Part shown: piece by piece, positions 1 through 7,468 of the stretch
Position numbering within the stretch: position 1 is the stretch's first letter
Layout of the letters: each line of letters opens with the position of its first letter
Assembly: GCA_030679805.1 (NCBI GenBank)
Contig: JAUXST010000909.1
Location: 1-19,233, forward strand
Length of the DNA stretch: 19,233 nucleotides
From: Reyranella sp.
GTDB lineage: Bacteria; Pseudomonadota; Alphaproteobacteria; Reyranellales; Reyranellaceae
Direction of reading: 5' to 3'
Position numbers and translations under genes: made by a program
The notes under the pieces: model-generated
The model's database searches: none
Told to the model about the DNA's origin: nothing
The model's input: only the letters and a program-made list of their open reading frames with translations

Positions 1-329
1 GGCAATGCGCGCATACGCTGTCGGCGGCGGCCATCGTCACCTACACCAACACCGGCTCGACCACTCTCCGCGCTGCGCGCGAGCGGCCCGACGTCCGCAT
101 CCTCTGCCTGACACCCAATCCCAACACCGCGCGCCGCATGACGCTCACCTGGGGTGTTCATCCGGTCCACGCAGAGGACGCGCACAATTTCGCCGACATG
201 GTGCAGCGCGCCGTGCGGGTGGCGCGCAAGGAGGAAATCGCCAAGGAAGGTGAACGCCTGGTGATCACCGCCGGCGTGCCCTTCGGGACGCCAGGGGCCA
301 CGAATATCCTGCGGATCGCCTACGTCTGA
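1..329 (+). CDS. pyk: Pyruvate kinase, C-terminal part (5' end outside window)
   Basis: This is the end of a reading frame that enters from outside the window (first full codon at base 3) and stops with TGA at 327-329. The roughly 108 visible residues match the C-terminal allosteric domain of pyruvate kinase: an AAAIVTYTNTGSTTLRAAR stretch, then RPDVRILCLTPN, TARRMTLTWGVHPV, and near the end VITAGVPFGTPGATNILRI. The enzyme converts phosphoenolpyruvate and ADP to pyruvate and ATP in the last step of glycolysis. The catalytic barrel lies upstream and cannot be checked. No clear intrinsic terminator follows; the next gene begins 66 bases downstream on the same strand, so read-through is possible. 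Identification is by recalled family motifs. Confidence 0.93.
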   Translation, partial: QCAHTLSAAAIVTYTNTGSTTLRAARERPDVRILCLTPNPNTARRMTLTWGVHPVHAEDAHNFADMVQRAVRVARKEEIAKEGERLVITAGVPFGTPGATNILRIAYV

Positions 330-363
330 CATCTCTCGGGGATGGCGAAGGCTTCCCGGCCGT

Positions 364-392
364 AATCTCTCGTGAAGACCCAACGAGAGGTT
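364..392 (+). promoter_or_regulatory. Hairpin covering the ribosome binding site of the 396-734 gene
   Basis: Bases 364-373 (AATCTCTCGT) pair with 383-392 (ACGAGAGGTT) in a 10-bp stem with one G-U pair and a 9-nt loop. The right arm contains the Shine-Dalgarno sequence GAGAGG (385-390), so the stem would hide it from the ribosome; the ATG at 396 lies just outside. The octamer ATCTCTCG also occurs at 331-338 and could pair with the same site instead. The structure is seen in the sequence; a regulatory role (thermometer or translational switch) is inference. Confidence 0.4.
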
Positions 393-395
393 GTC

Positions 396-734
396 ATGCT
401 CCGCCGTTCTTTTGCCTTATTCCTGCTCGCCGCGAGCCCGGCTCTGGCCCAGACCGGCAATGGCGAACAGAACCGTCCGCCTCGCCGCGAACCGCCGTTC
501 GACCAGATCGCGCAGGACCTTGGTATTCCCGTCGACCGCGTGCGCGATGCCTTCCGTAAGGTGGGACCGCCCGCCCGAACCGAGCAGCCGCCGACCGAAG
601 CCCAACTCCAGGCCCATGCCCAGGCGCTCGCCACGGCCATGAATGTGTCGCCCGATAAGCTCATGGTGGTGCTGGAGAAATACCGGCCAGGGCCGCCCTC
701 CCAGCGGGGCGCCGGGCCCGGGAGCAAATCGTGA
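396..734 (+). CDS. Small secreted protein of unknown function
   Basis: I do not recognise a named family. The 112-residue product starts with a typical Sec signal peptide (MLRRSFALFLLAASPALA, cleavage probable before Gln19), so it should be exported to the periplasm. Start choice: ATG 396 has GAGAGG six bases upstream; an in-frame GTG at 372 would put eight residues in front of the signal peptide. The mature protein has a basic, Pro-rich linker (about 24-34) and two related helix-turn-helix-like modules, residues 35-56 (LGIPVDRVRDAFRKV) and 75-95 (MNVSPDKLMVVLEKY), followed by a Pro/Gly-rich tail. Such modules occur in many small exported proteins. Its stop overlaps the GTG start of the next gene by 4 bases (GTGA), so the two are probably translationally coupled. 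Confidence 0.75.
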   Translation: MLRRSFALFLLAASPALAQTGNGEQNRPPRREPPFDQIAQDLGIPVDRVRDAFRKVGPPARTEQPPTEAQLQAHAQALATAMNVSPDKLMVVLEKYRPGPPSQRGAGPGSKS

Positions 735-964
735 AAACCCGCGTCCGCCGCAGGCTGTCTTTGACCTGGATCGATTTCCTGGTCATCGCCGCCACCGTGC
801 TGACCTTCGGGGCCGTCCTGATGGCGAACATTCCCAATGGCAAGAACTCGCTGCGGACGGGCGTCGTGCCATCGGATGTTCCGGTCGAGATCGGCCAGCT
901 TCCCGATGACCCTGACCTTGTCCGCGCCCGCATCAGGCTCGCGATCGGCGGTCCCTGGGGTTAG
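731..964 (+). CDS. Small single-pass membrane protein, hypothetical
   Basis: This is a 77-residue product with a GTG start inside the last codons of the preceding secreted-protein gene. A basic N-terminus (KTRVRRR) is followed by one hydrophobic segment at about residues 13-33 (WIDFLVIAATVLTFGAVLMA), and then a roughly 44-residue polar tail that by the positive-inside rule would lie outside the cytoplasmic membrane. No known domain is recognised. The coupled arrangement suggests that the exported protein and this membrane protein act together, but that is inference. The gene ends 9 bases before the convergent PaaK-type gene, and no terminator is visible between them. Confidence 0.6.
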   Translation: MKTRVRRRLSLTWIDFLVIAATVLTFGAVLMANIPNGKNSLRTGVVPSDVPVEIGQLPDDPDLVRARIRLAIGGPWG

Positions 965-973
965 CGGCCCGCG

Positions 974-2263
974 CTATTCCTTCGGCCGCTTGTCGATCAC
1001 GCGCCGCGCCTTACCCATCGAACGCTCGACGGCTCCCGGACCGGCAATGTCTACTGTGGCCGACAAGCCGCACATCCCTTTCAAACGGCGTGCGAGTTCC
1101 GCCGCCGACCGCCCCGCGGCATCGCGATCGAGCAAGGCACGCGCCTCGACCCGCACCAGCAGATCGTCGAGTGCGCCGGTGCGGCTGAGTTCGATCACAT
1201 AGTGGCCGCTCAGGGCGGGGTCGCGCAGGATCTGCTCCTCGACCTGGCTCGGGAACAGATTGACGCCGCGCACTATCAGCATGTCGTCGCTGCGACCGGT
1301 GATCTTGGCCATGCGCCGCATGGCAGTCACCGATCCCGGCAGCAGACGCGTGAGATCGCGCGTGCGGTAGCGGATGACCGGCATCGCCTCCTTGGTGAGG
1401 GTCGTGAATACCAGTTCGCCCGGCTGGCCGTCAGGCACAGGCGCGCCCGAGTCAGGGTCGACGATCTCGGGATAGAAATGATCTTCCCAGATTGTGGGCC
1501 CGTCCTTGGTCTCGATGAACTCGCAGGCCACGCCCGGGCCCATGACTTCGCTCAGGCCGTAGATGTCGGCCGCTTCGATCCCGAGCCGCCGCTCGATCTC
1601 GGCGCGCATGCTCTCGGTCCACGGCTCGGCGCCGAAAATGCCGACCCGCATCGCCGTCGCGCGCGGATCGACGCCCTGGCGCTCAAACTCGTCGGCGATG
1701 GCCAGCATGTAGGACGGCGTCATCAGTACCACGCGTGCACCGAATTCGGAGATGAGCTGGACCTGCCGCTCGCCGAAGCCGCCCGACATCGGCACGACCG
1801 TGCAGCCGAGCCGCTCCGCGCCGTAATGCGCGCCCAGCCCGCCGGTGAACAGGCCGTAGCCGAAGGCATTGTGAATGATGTCGCCCGGTCGGGCGCCGCC
1901 AGCATACAGGGACCGCGCCATCAGGTCCGACCAAGTGTCGATGTCGCGCGCCGAATAGCCCACCACCGTGGGCCGGCCCGTCGTGCCGCTGGAGGCATGC
2001 AGGCGCACGCATTGCTCACGCGGGATCGCCAGCATGCCGAAGGGATAGGCGTCGCGGAGGTCGTCCTTCGAGGTGAAGGGAAAGCGGCGAAGATCGTCCA
2101 GGTTCTTGAAATCGTCGGGATGAACGCCCACCGCCATGCACTTGGCGCGATACGGCGCCTGCCCCTCATAGGCTTGCCGCAAGGCGGCACCGAGCCGCTT
2201 CACTTGCAGGGTGCGTAATTCGTCGAGGGAGATTTTTACTTCGGGAAACAGTTCCGCCGCCAT
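974..2263 (-). CDS. paaK: Phenylacetate-CoA ligase family protein (PaaK-type)
   Basis: This 429-residue protein has the usual length of phenylacetate-CoA ligase. Such enzymes activate aryl acids with ATP and CoA through an acyl-adenylate. Visible motifs are the phosphate-binding loop SSGTTGRPT (91-99), the adenylate-binding region around YGLSEVMGPGVACE, the hinge region GRSDDMLIVRGVNLFPSQVE, and the C-terminal SMGKARRVIDKR bearing the expected catalytic lysine. The start ATG lies 3 bases after the stop of the DUF2339 gene and has only a weak Shine-Dalgarno (GAGTAGG), so coupling to the upstream gene is likely. No paaABCDE, paaG, paaZ or paaF gene is in the window, so the substrate could be phenylacetate or another aryl acid. 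The enzyme family is secure; the exact substrate is not. Confidence 0.88.
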   Translation of the reverse strand: MAAELFPEVKISLDELRTLQVKRLGAALRQAYEGQAPYRAKCMAVGVHPDDFKNLDDLRRFPFTSKDDLRDAYPFGMLAIPREQCVRLHASSGTTGRPTVVGYSARDIDTWSDLMARSLYAGGARPGDIIHNAFGYGLFTGGLGAHYGAERLGCTVVPMSGGFGERQVQLISEFGARVVLMTPSYMLAIADEFERQGVDPRATAMRVGIFGAEPWTESMRAEIERRLGIEAADIYGLSEVMGPGVACEFIETKDGPTIWEDHFYPEIVDPDSGAPVPDGQPGELVFTTLTKEAMPVIRYRTRDLTRLLPGSVTAMRRMAKITGRSDDMLIVRGVNLFPSQVEEQILRDPALSGHYVIELSRTGALDDLLVRVEARALLDRDAAGRSAAELARRLKGMCGLSATVDIAGPGAVERSMGKARRVIDKRPKE

Positions 2264-2266
2264 GAC

Positions 2267-4894
2267 CTACTCGTGCTGCCTTTCCTGGAATCCGAACCGA
2301 CGATATGCATAACCCAGGCCGATCAGCGCTGCGCCCAGACCGAGGAACGAGAAGACGCGCAGCAGGCCTGTCAGCCCGGCCATGTCGATCAGGAACACCT
2401 TGGCGACCACGATGCAGACCAGGATCATGCCGGCGTGCCTGAGTGCAGCGGCCCGGCGCAGGAAGCCCAGCGCCAGCAGGGCTGTGCCAAACAGCAGCCA
2501 GACGATCGAATAGGCGTAGAGTTCCAGCCCGTCGGCGGCGAAGCCGCTGCGCTCGAAGCCGGGATCGAACAGGTGCCGGACCTCGAGCGAGACATAGACG
2601 AAGGCCAGGATCGAGGCCGCGGCGTCGAGCAGCAGATCGACGTTGCGGTTGTCCTCGACGTCGACCCAGCGTCGCGCCAGCACCGCCATCGCAGCCGGCA
2701 CGGCGTAGGCCAGGAGCATGCCATTGGCGATCGGCAGCTGCCCGAGATGCGCCGGCTCGAACACCGGGTTGGCGATCAGCACCTGGACCACCAGCACCGT
2801 CGCCAGCGCCAGTCCGCCGCTCAGCCGCCACGCCCACAGGGTCACCGGGTCGCGTCGCCGGCGCGTCATCCACAGCGCCGCCAACGCGAAGGCGCCCCAG
2901 ATCGCGACATGGAACGAGCGTTCCAGGAAGCTCGCATCAGGGGTTTCCATCGAACCGGGCTGGAAGAGGCTGCGCACTTCGAGCGTCACCAGCACGAACG
3001 CCAGCAGTGCAACGGCCGCCTCCACCGCACGCACCAGCCGCACGTCGCCGGTCGGACGCAGGAACCGCAAGCCCACCAGGAGTGCTGCGATCGAAAGGCC
3101 GTATCCCCACAGGATCCAGTTGAAGACCGGCGTGACGCCGAGCGGATACCGCAACACCTCGGGATTGAGCACGAAGCGTACGACAACGACCGCCAGCAAT
3201 GGCCAGCAGAGCTGACGCATCGCGCGCAGGTCGAGCGTCGCTGCGATGGCCGCCACCGCCGCGAGTTCGACGGCATAGGCCACCGTGATCCATTCGCGGC
3301 TGAGTTCCATCGGGATGGCAGCGGCGATGAAGAAGGTGACGCCGGCCGCGAGATATCCCAGCGCCTCGGTGGCGCCCGGCATGCTGTCACGCCAGCGCGC
3401 GAGTCGCTCGGCGCCAACCAGGAACGGCGCGGCGAGTCCGACGCTGATCAGGCCCCACGGCGTGCCCGTCGCCGTGCCACGCAGCACGTACCAGCACAGC
3501 AGGAAATGCGTGAACGCGGCGGCCACAGAAAGCGCCGCCCAGAATCCGGGCCGGCCGGCGTTCCACAACAGCGCGAAGGCCGCCGCCGCATAGAAGCCGC
3601 CGAAGAGAAGCGTGAGCCAGGCGAAGCGCTCGGCGTCCCAATCCGCCCCGGCGCCGCGCGTCGCCCCCCACCACAGCACGAGGGCCAGCAGCGATAGGCC
3701 CGGTCCGAGCGTTGCCGCATACTGGAAGCGCGGCGTCCAGCGGCCGAGCGCGTAGACGCCGGCGCCGTGCAGCGCCAGTGCCAGCCAGCCTGCCCTCTGT
3801 TGTCCACCGTCGTCGATCACGAGGCAGACCAGCAGCACGCCCGTGCCGGCGAGCGCTGCCCACACCAGTGCCACGACATCGTTCGGTGGATTCTCGCTTT
3901 CGGCCATCCGCTTCCAGGTCGCCCACACGAAGAGGCCGGCGACCGCCACCAGGAACAGCCCGACCCAATGCAACTCGCCGGCATCGCGCGGCGCCAGCAT
4001 CCAGACGACCGTCCACAGTGCCGAGCCCGCCAGGACGCCCCAGCCCAGCGGCCACCAGCCCTTTATGCGGATGACGGCCAGCGTGCCGGCAGCGATCGCC
4101 AGCAGGTAGCCAAACAGCACCGGCGTGTTGGGATCGTTGCTGCCGATGATCGCCGGACTGGCGAAGCCACCGACGAAGGCGAGACCGGCCACGAAGATGC
4201 CATGGCGCAGCGACACACCGATGGCGAAGGCGGTCAGCGCGGCAGCGCCGCCGCCAGCGGCCACTTTCGAGATCATGCCGTAGAGCGCGACAGCCGAGAA
4301 CAGCGAGCCGTAGAGCGCGGCGACCCCGGCGGCGGCCAGCGCCTGGGCCACGCGATCGTCACGGAGGCGCATCTTCTCGGCGCCGCCGATCAGCGCGAAG
4401 CCGAACAGCGCCGCCAGGATCACGCGCACCTCGGGCGAAAGATAGCCCTCCTCGATCGAGTAGCGGACCAGGAAGATCGCGGCCAGCGCCAGGGTGATCG
4501 CGCCCACCCACAGGAAGGCCCGTGCGCCCAGCCGCTGCTCCCAGCCGACCTTGGCCGGTTCGACGGCCAAGGTCGGCGGCAACGGTGGTGGCTCGGGCGC
4601 GACGTCGGCTGCGGGCTCCGGCTCGAACGGCGGCGCCGGCGCGGGCGGCAGCGATGGCTCGACGATGGGCTCGATGGCGGGCTCGGCGATGGGCGGCTCA
4701 ACGACGGGCGGCGCAACAAAGAGCGGCGGCAGCGCCTCCGTCTGGAGGCTCTGCCGTCTCAGCAACGCCACTTCCGCCGTCAGCCGCTCGTTCGCCTCGC
4801 GCAGCCGCGACGTGCGGACCAGCGCCACGATGGCGACGATCGGCGTGCCGAGCGCCCAGACGACGGCGAGAAGACCGAGAAAGATCTCTTCCAC
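2267..4894 (-). CDS. DUF2339 family large polytopic membrane protein
   Basis: This 875-residue protein matches the DUF2339 layout: an N-terminal membrane helix (about 4-26), a short coiled coil (about 29-48, LREANERLTAEVALLRRQ), a long Pro/Glu-rich linker (about 55-113), and from about residue 127 onward some two dozen closely packed hydrophobic segments. The motif GARAFLWVGAITLALAAIFL at the first of these is typical. Start choice: the frame is open up to 5179, but that extension runs through the end of the amidohydrolase gene and reads as low-complexity Arg/Pro sequence. GTG 4894 has GAGGA about 5 bases upstream and lies 26 bases after the amidohydrolase stop, so I chose it. The function of DUF2339 proteins is unknown to me; envelope transport or assembly is only a guess. 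The next gene, PaaK-type, starts 3 bases downstream. Confidence 0.87.
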   Translation of the reverse strand: MEEIFLGLLAVVWALGTPIVAIVALVRTSRLREANERLTAEVALLRRQSLQTEALPPLFVAPPVVEPPIAEPAIEPIVEPSLPPAPAPPFEPEPAADVAPEPPPLPPTLAVEPAKVGWEQRLGARAFLWVGAITLALAAIFLVRYSIEEGYLSPEVRVILAALFGFALIGGAEKMRLRDDRVAQALAAAGVAALYGSLFSAVALYGMISKVAAGGGAAALTAFAIGVSLRHGIFVAGLAFVGGFASPAIIGSNDPNTPVLFGYLLAIAAGTLAVIRIKGWWPLGWGVLAGSALWTVVWMLAPRDAGELHWVGLFLVAVAGLFVWATWKRMAESENPPNDVVALVWAALAGTGVLLVCLVIDDGGQQRAGWLALALHGAGVYALGRWTPRFQYAATLGPGLSLLALVLWWGATRGAGADWDAERFAWLTLLFGGFYAAAAFALLWNAGRPGFWAALSVAAAFTHFLLCWYVLRGTATGTPWGLISVGLAAPFLVGAERLARWRDSMPGATEALGYLAAGVTFFIAAAIPMELSREWITVAYAVELAAVAAIAATLDLRAMRQLCWPLLAVVVVRFVLNPEVLRYPLGVTPVFNWILWGYGLSIAALLVGLRFLRPTGDVRLVRAVEAAVALLAFVLVTLEVRSLFQPGSMETPDASFLERSFHVAIWGAFALAALWMTRRRRDPVTLWAWRLSGGLALATVLVVQVLIANPVFEPAHLGQLPIANGMLLAYAVPAAMAVLARRWVDVEDNRNVDLLLDAAASILAFVYVSLEVRHLFDPGFERSGFAADGLELYAYSIVWLLFGTALLALGFLRRAAALRHAGMILVCIVVAKVFLIDMAGLTGLLRVFSFLGLGAALIGLGYAYRRFGFQERQHE

Positions 4895-4920
4895 GGAATC
4901 CTCGGCCGTTGCCTCTCCCC

Positions 4921-6156
4921 CTACTCCGCCGCGACGCGGGCGGGCTGGCGGACGAAGGCGGTGCGGTTGTCGCGGGCGACGATGCCGCGCTTCACCACCA
5001 TCCGGTGGTTCTCCTTGCGGGCGGCGCGCTTGATGTCGCTGAGCGCATCGCCGTCGCACAGCACCATGTCGGCACTGTTGCCTTCCTTGATCCGGCCCTG
5101 GTCGGCCAGGCGCATCAGATCGGCCGCACTTGCCGTGGCAAAGAACAGAGAATCGCGGACCGAGATGCCGATGTCGCACATGTATTCCAGCTCGCGCGCG
5201 TTCTCGCCGTGGCGATTGTGCGGCGTGCCGGCGTCGGTGCCCATGGCGATGCAGCCGCCCGCCTTGTAGTACATCTTGGTCGCTTCAATGTGGCGATCGT
5301 ACACACGGCGGGCCTTGTCGATCACATAGTCGGGAATCGAGCGGTCGCCGTCGTCGTAACCCTTCAGGATGTTCTTCACGGCCGCCAGCGTCGGCACCAG
5401 CCAGACGCCGCGTGCTTTCATCTCGGCGCAGCATTCTTCGTCCATGAAGATGCCGTGCTCGATCGAATCGATGCCACCGCGCACGGCGTTCAGGATGCCG
5501 AGCGCGCCCTGGGCGTGGCTGGCGCAGCATTTGTGGAAGCGATGCGCCTCGCTGATACCGGCCTTCATCTCCTCGGCCGAATAATGCGCATCCTCGGGAT
5601 TGACGCCCGGTGTCATGACGCCGCCGGTCGCCATGATCTTCACCAGGTCGGAGCCGGCATGGACCTGCTCGCGCACCGCCTTCACGACTTCGTCGACCCC
5701 GTCGGCGACGCGCCCGTTGCGGTTGCCGTGGCCGCCGGTCATGCAGATCAAGCGGCCGGAGCAGCGCATGGTCGGTCCCAGGAATTTGCCGGCGTTGTAA
5801 GCGTCGCGCATCGCGAACTCGATATAGTCCTTGCCGCCGCAGTCGCGCACGGCGGTGATGCCGCCATCGAGCGTGTTGCGCATGAACTCCATGCCGCGCA
5901 CCACGAGCTGGGCGGCGTTCAGGCGATCCTGCGCCGCCCCCGGATTGCCCTCGCCACCCAGGAGCGAATGGACGTGGCAGTCGATGATGCCGGGGATCAG
6001 CGTGCCGCCCGAGGTGTCGACCCGCTCGCCGGCGAAGCCTGCGAACTCAGCCGCCACCGCCACACGCTTGATCTTGCCGCCCTCTTCCAGGACCGCCTGC
6101 CCGTCCAGAACCTTCTCGCCATCGAACAGACGACCGCCGACATACAACGTAGCCAT
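4921..6156 (-). CDS. Metal-dependent amidohydrolase (prolidase/imidazolonepropionase-like)
   Basis: This 411-residue enzyme belongs to the amidohydrolase superfamily, in the group often named Xaa-Pro dipeptidase or imidazolonepropionase-like. Expected metal ligands are all visible: His61 and His63 (DCHVH), Lys173 as the likely carboxylated bridging lysine (DLVKIMATGG), His214 (CASHAQGA), His234 (SIEHGIFMDEE) and Asp308 (MGTDAGTP). This pattern implies a binuclear metal centre. No signal peptide is seen, so it should be cytoplasmic. Start ATG 6156 has GGGAG seven bases upstream. Relatives hydrolyse Xaa-Pro dipeptides, N-acyl amino acids or cyclic amides; substrate cannot be read from the sequence. 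It heads a minus-strand run with the DUF2339 and PaaK-type genes, but I see no functional link. Confidence 0.9.
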   Translation of the reverse strand: MATLYVGGRLFDGEKVLDGQAVLEEGGKIKRVAVAAEFAGFAGERVDTSGGTLIPGIIDCHVHSLLGGEGNPGAAQDRLNAAQLVVRGMEFMRNTLDGGITAVRDCGGKDYIEFAMRDAYNAGKFLGPTMRCSGRLICMTGGHGNRNGRVADGVDEVVKAVREQVHAGSDLVKIMATGGVMTPGVNPEDAHYSAEEMKAGISEAHRFHKCCASHAQGALGILNAVRGGIDSIEHGIFMDEECCAEMKARGVWLVPTLAAVKNILKGYDDGDRSIPDYVIDKARRVYDRHIEATKMYYKAGGCIAMGTDAGTPHNRHGENARELEYMCDIGISVRDSLFFATASAADLMRLADQGRIKEGNSADMVLCDGDALSDIKRAARKENHRMVVKRGIVARDNRTAFVRQPARVAAE

Positions 6157-6305
6157 ACGAAACTCCCGGAACTGAAATGCTGCCGCACTTTGCCTATACG
6201 CCCTGGGGCCGGCAAGCGCGGCAGACGCCCCCGATAGCTATGGAGCGCGAACGACGGTGTTGCCATGATCAAGGCATGAGAAGCGTGCCTGGCTCCGACA
6301 GGATC
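6157..6305. other. 149-bp divergent intergenic region with nothing definite
   Basis: This stretch separates the amidohydrolase start (minus) from the zinc-ribbon gene (plus) and should hold promoters for both. I looked for -35/-10 pairs and inverted repeats on both strands and found no convincing match. In-frame ATGs at 6177, 6240 and 6276 could extend the plus-strand gene but lack good ribosome binding sites. Confidence 0.4.
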
Positions 6306-6599
6306 ATGGAACAGCAGAGATATGCCACAGCATGGCGCAGTCTTCGCGCGAGAAGACTGGCGGTATGGGGGTTGCTGCTTGCCTGCATCGTGGTCGGGCG
6401 GGTCTCGGGGTGGAACAAGGATCTCCCGCACTACGCCTTGGAGTTCACCTTTGCGCTCACCGTCGGCGCCCTGCTGTGGAGCGCTGCCTTCCGATGCCCG
6501 CGCTGCCGGAAGTTCTTCCGATGGGGTCGGGCGAGGATCAATCCCCTGACGTCGAAATGCGTTCACTGCCAACTGCCGGTTGGCGCGAAACCGGATTGA
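6306..6599 (+). CDS. Small membrane protein with C-terminal zinc ribbon
   Basis: The 97-residue product has two hydrophobic segments (about 18-33 and 43-62) forming a hairpin. A four-cysteine zinc-binding tail follows: Cys64 and Cys67 (CPRC), then Cys85 and Cys88 (CVHC). Similar small proteins with CPRC...KCVHCxLP occur in many proteobacteria without a known function. The start is uncertain: ATG 6306 has AGGA four bases upstream and begins just before the first membrane segment, while 6276 or 6177 would add unsupported N-terminal sequence. The last 62 bases overlap the 3' end of the convergent SGNH-like gene, and the overlap includes the second CxxC motif, so this part of the protein is constrained on its own account. 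Confidence 0.65.
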   Translation: MEQQRYATAWRSLRARRLAVWGLLLACIVVGRVSGWNKDLPHYALEFTFALTVGALLWSAAFRCPRCRKFFRWGRARINPLTSKCVHCQLPVGAKPD

Positions 6600-7434
6600 A
6601 CTTCCCGTCGGAGCAGTCGCGAAGCGCCTCGACGATCTCGCGGCCGACGACGGGAAGGTAGTCCGGCGCATAGTGGTTGAAATCGGTGCCGCCCTTGCCC
6701 AAGGCGCGGGACTGGCCGTCGCGGCCGACGAAACTCCGCGGATCCAGCACCGGCAGCCCGAGCGAGCGCGCCGCCTCGACCGTCTTCTCGATATGCTGCA
6801 GGCGCTCGGCGAGCAGGCTGCCGTCGGCTAGGCGCACCGCGACATGCGGCACGACCAGCAGCGGCCGCGCCACCAGCGCCTTCAGGCACGCCATCCCCTC
6901 GGCGATTTCCGCCACGGAGAGATACCGGAAGGCGAGTTCGCGCAGCACCAGGCGATGGCCCTCGCCGAACCGCCAGCGCGTCCGCCAGCGCGCGCGCAGC
7001 TCCGCCTCGACCCCCTGGACCAGCGCCTCCGACGGCCGCTGGCCGCGCTCGATCGCGAGCCACCATTCCTCTCCCGCCGCGCCGGTCCGCTCGCGGAGAT
7101 GGCGATGAATTTCGTTCACATTCAGCGTCCAGCCGGCGGCCTCGTAGTGCTTGTCGGTGCAAATCTCGACCACCACATACTCGACCCGCCGCAACGGCAG
7201 AGGGATGCGGCGGCGCCAGCGCATGGCATTCTCGAAGGCGAACGGCCGGATTTCCTTCGGCATGGCGAGTTCGCCACGCCCGAGCCGCACGAGCTGGATC
7301 GCCTCGTGCACGTCGTGGACGAAGAGCGGCGGCCACACCCAGAAGAGACGGTTGAGATACTCGATCTCGCTCCGCGGCCGTGCGGCCTTCAGCGGATGGT
7401 GGATGCGGCACGATCCCAGGGCCAATACACGCAT
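6538..7434 (-). CDS. SGNH-hydrolase-like protein with GSC motif
   Basis: This 298-residue protein has features of the SGNH/GDSL fold. Directly after the start is a beta-strand ending in the nucleophile-type motif LALGSC (Ser8 takes the place of Ser in GDS). Near the C-terminus Asp251 and His254 form a DxxH motif (DFNHYAPDYLPVVG), the usual Asp-His pair of the catalytic triad. Start choice: ATG 7434 has AGGA seven bases upstream, whereas the upstream extension to 7512 runs through the TPR gene and is rich in Arg. The last residues (SRQPAVGSERISTSGD) lie in the overlap with the zinc-ribbon gene and look like a non-conserved tail. Family members act on esters or glycan acetyl groups; the substrate here is unknown. 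It lies 34 bases after the TPR gene and is probably cotranscribed with it. Confidence 0.65.
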   Translation of the reverse strand: MRVLALGSCRIHHPLKAARPRSEIEYLNRLFWVWPPLFVHDVHEAIQLVRLGRGELAMPKEIRPFAFENAMRWRRRIPLPLRRVEYVVVEICTDKHYEAAGWTLNVNEIHRHLRERTGAAGEEWWLAIERGQRPSEALVQGVEAELRARWRTRWRFGEGHRLVLRELAFRYLSVAEIAEGMACLKALVARPLLVVPHVAVRLADGSLLAERLQHIEKTVEAARSLGLPVLDPRSFVGRDGQSRALGKGGTDFNHYAPDYLPVVGREIVEALRDCSDGKFNPVSRQPAVGSERISTSGD

Positions 7435-7468
7435 TCGGTCGTCCTGAACCAAGCGAGAGGTGACTAGA

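Noticed and set aside
2273..3697. Long plus-strand frame of 474 codons antisense to the DUF2339 gene
   Set aside because: It is rich in Arg, Gln, His and Glu, has no recognisable motif and mirrors codon bias of the real minus-strand gene. Similar long antisense frames at 1202-2218, 3767-5269, 4522-6237, 7460-8293, 9550-10524, 10795-11706 and 16602-17831 were rejected for the same reason.
4895..5179. N-terminal extension of the DUF2339 protein
   Set aside because: It overlaps the amidohydrolase C-terminal codons and reads as Arg/Pro-rich sequence, while GTG 4894 has a ribosome binding site and opens directly into a membrane helix.
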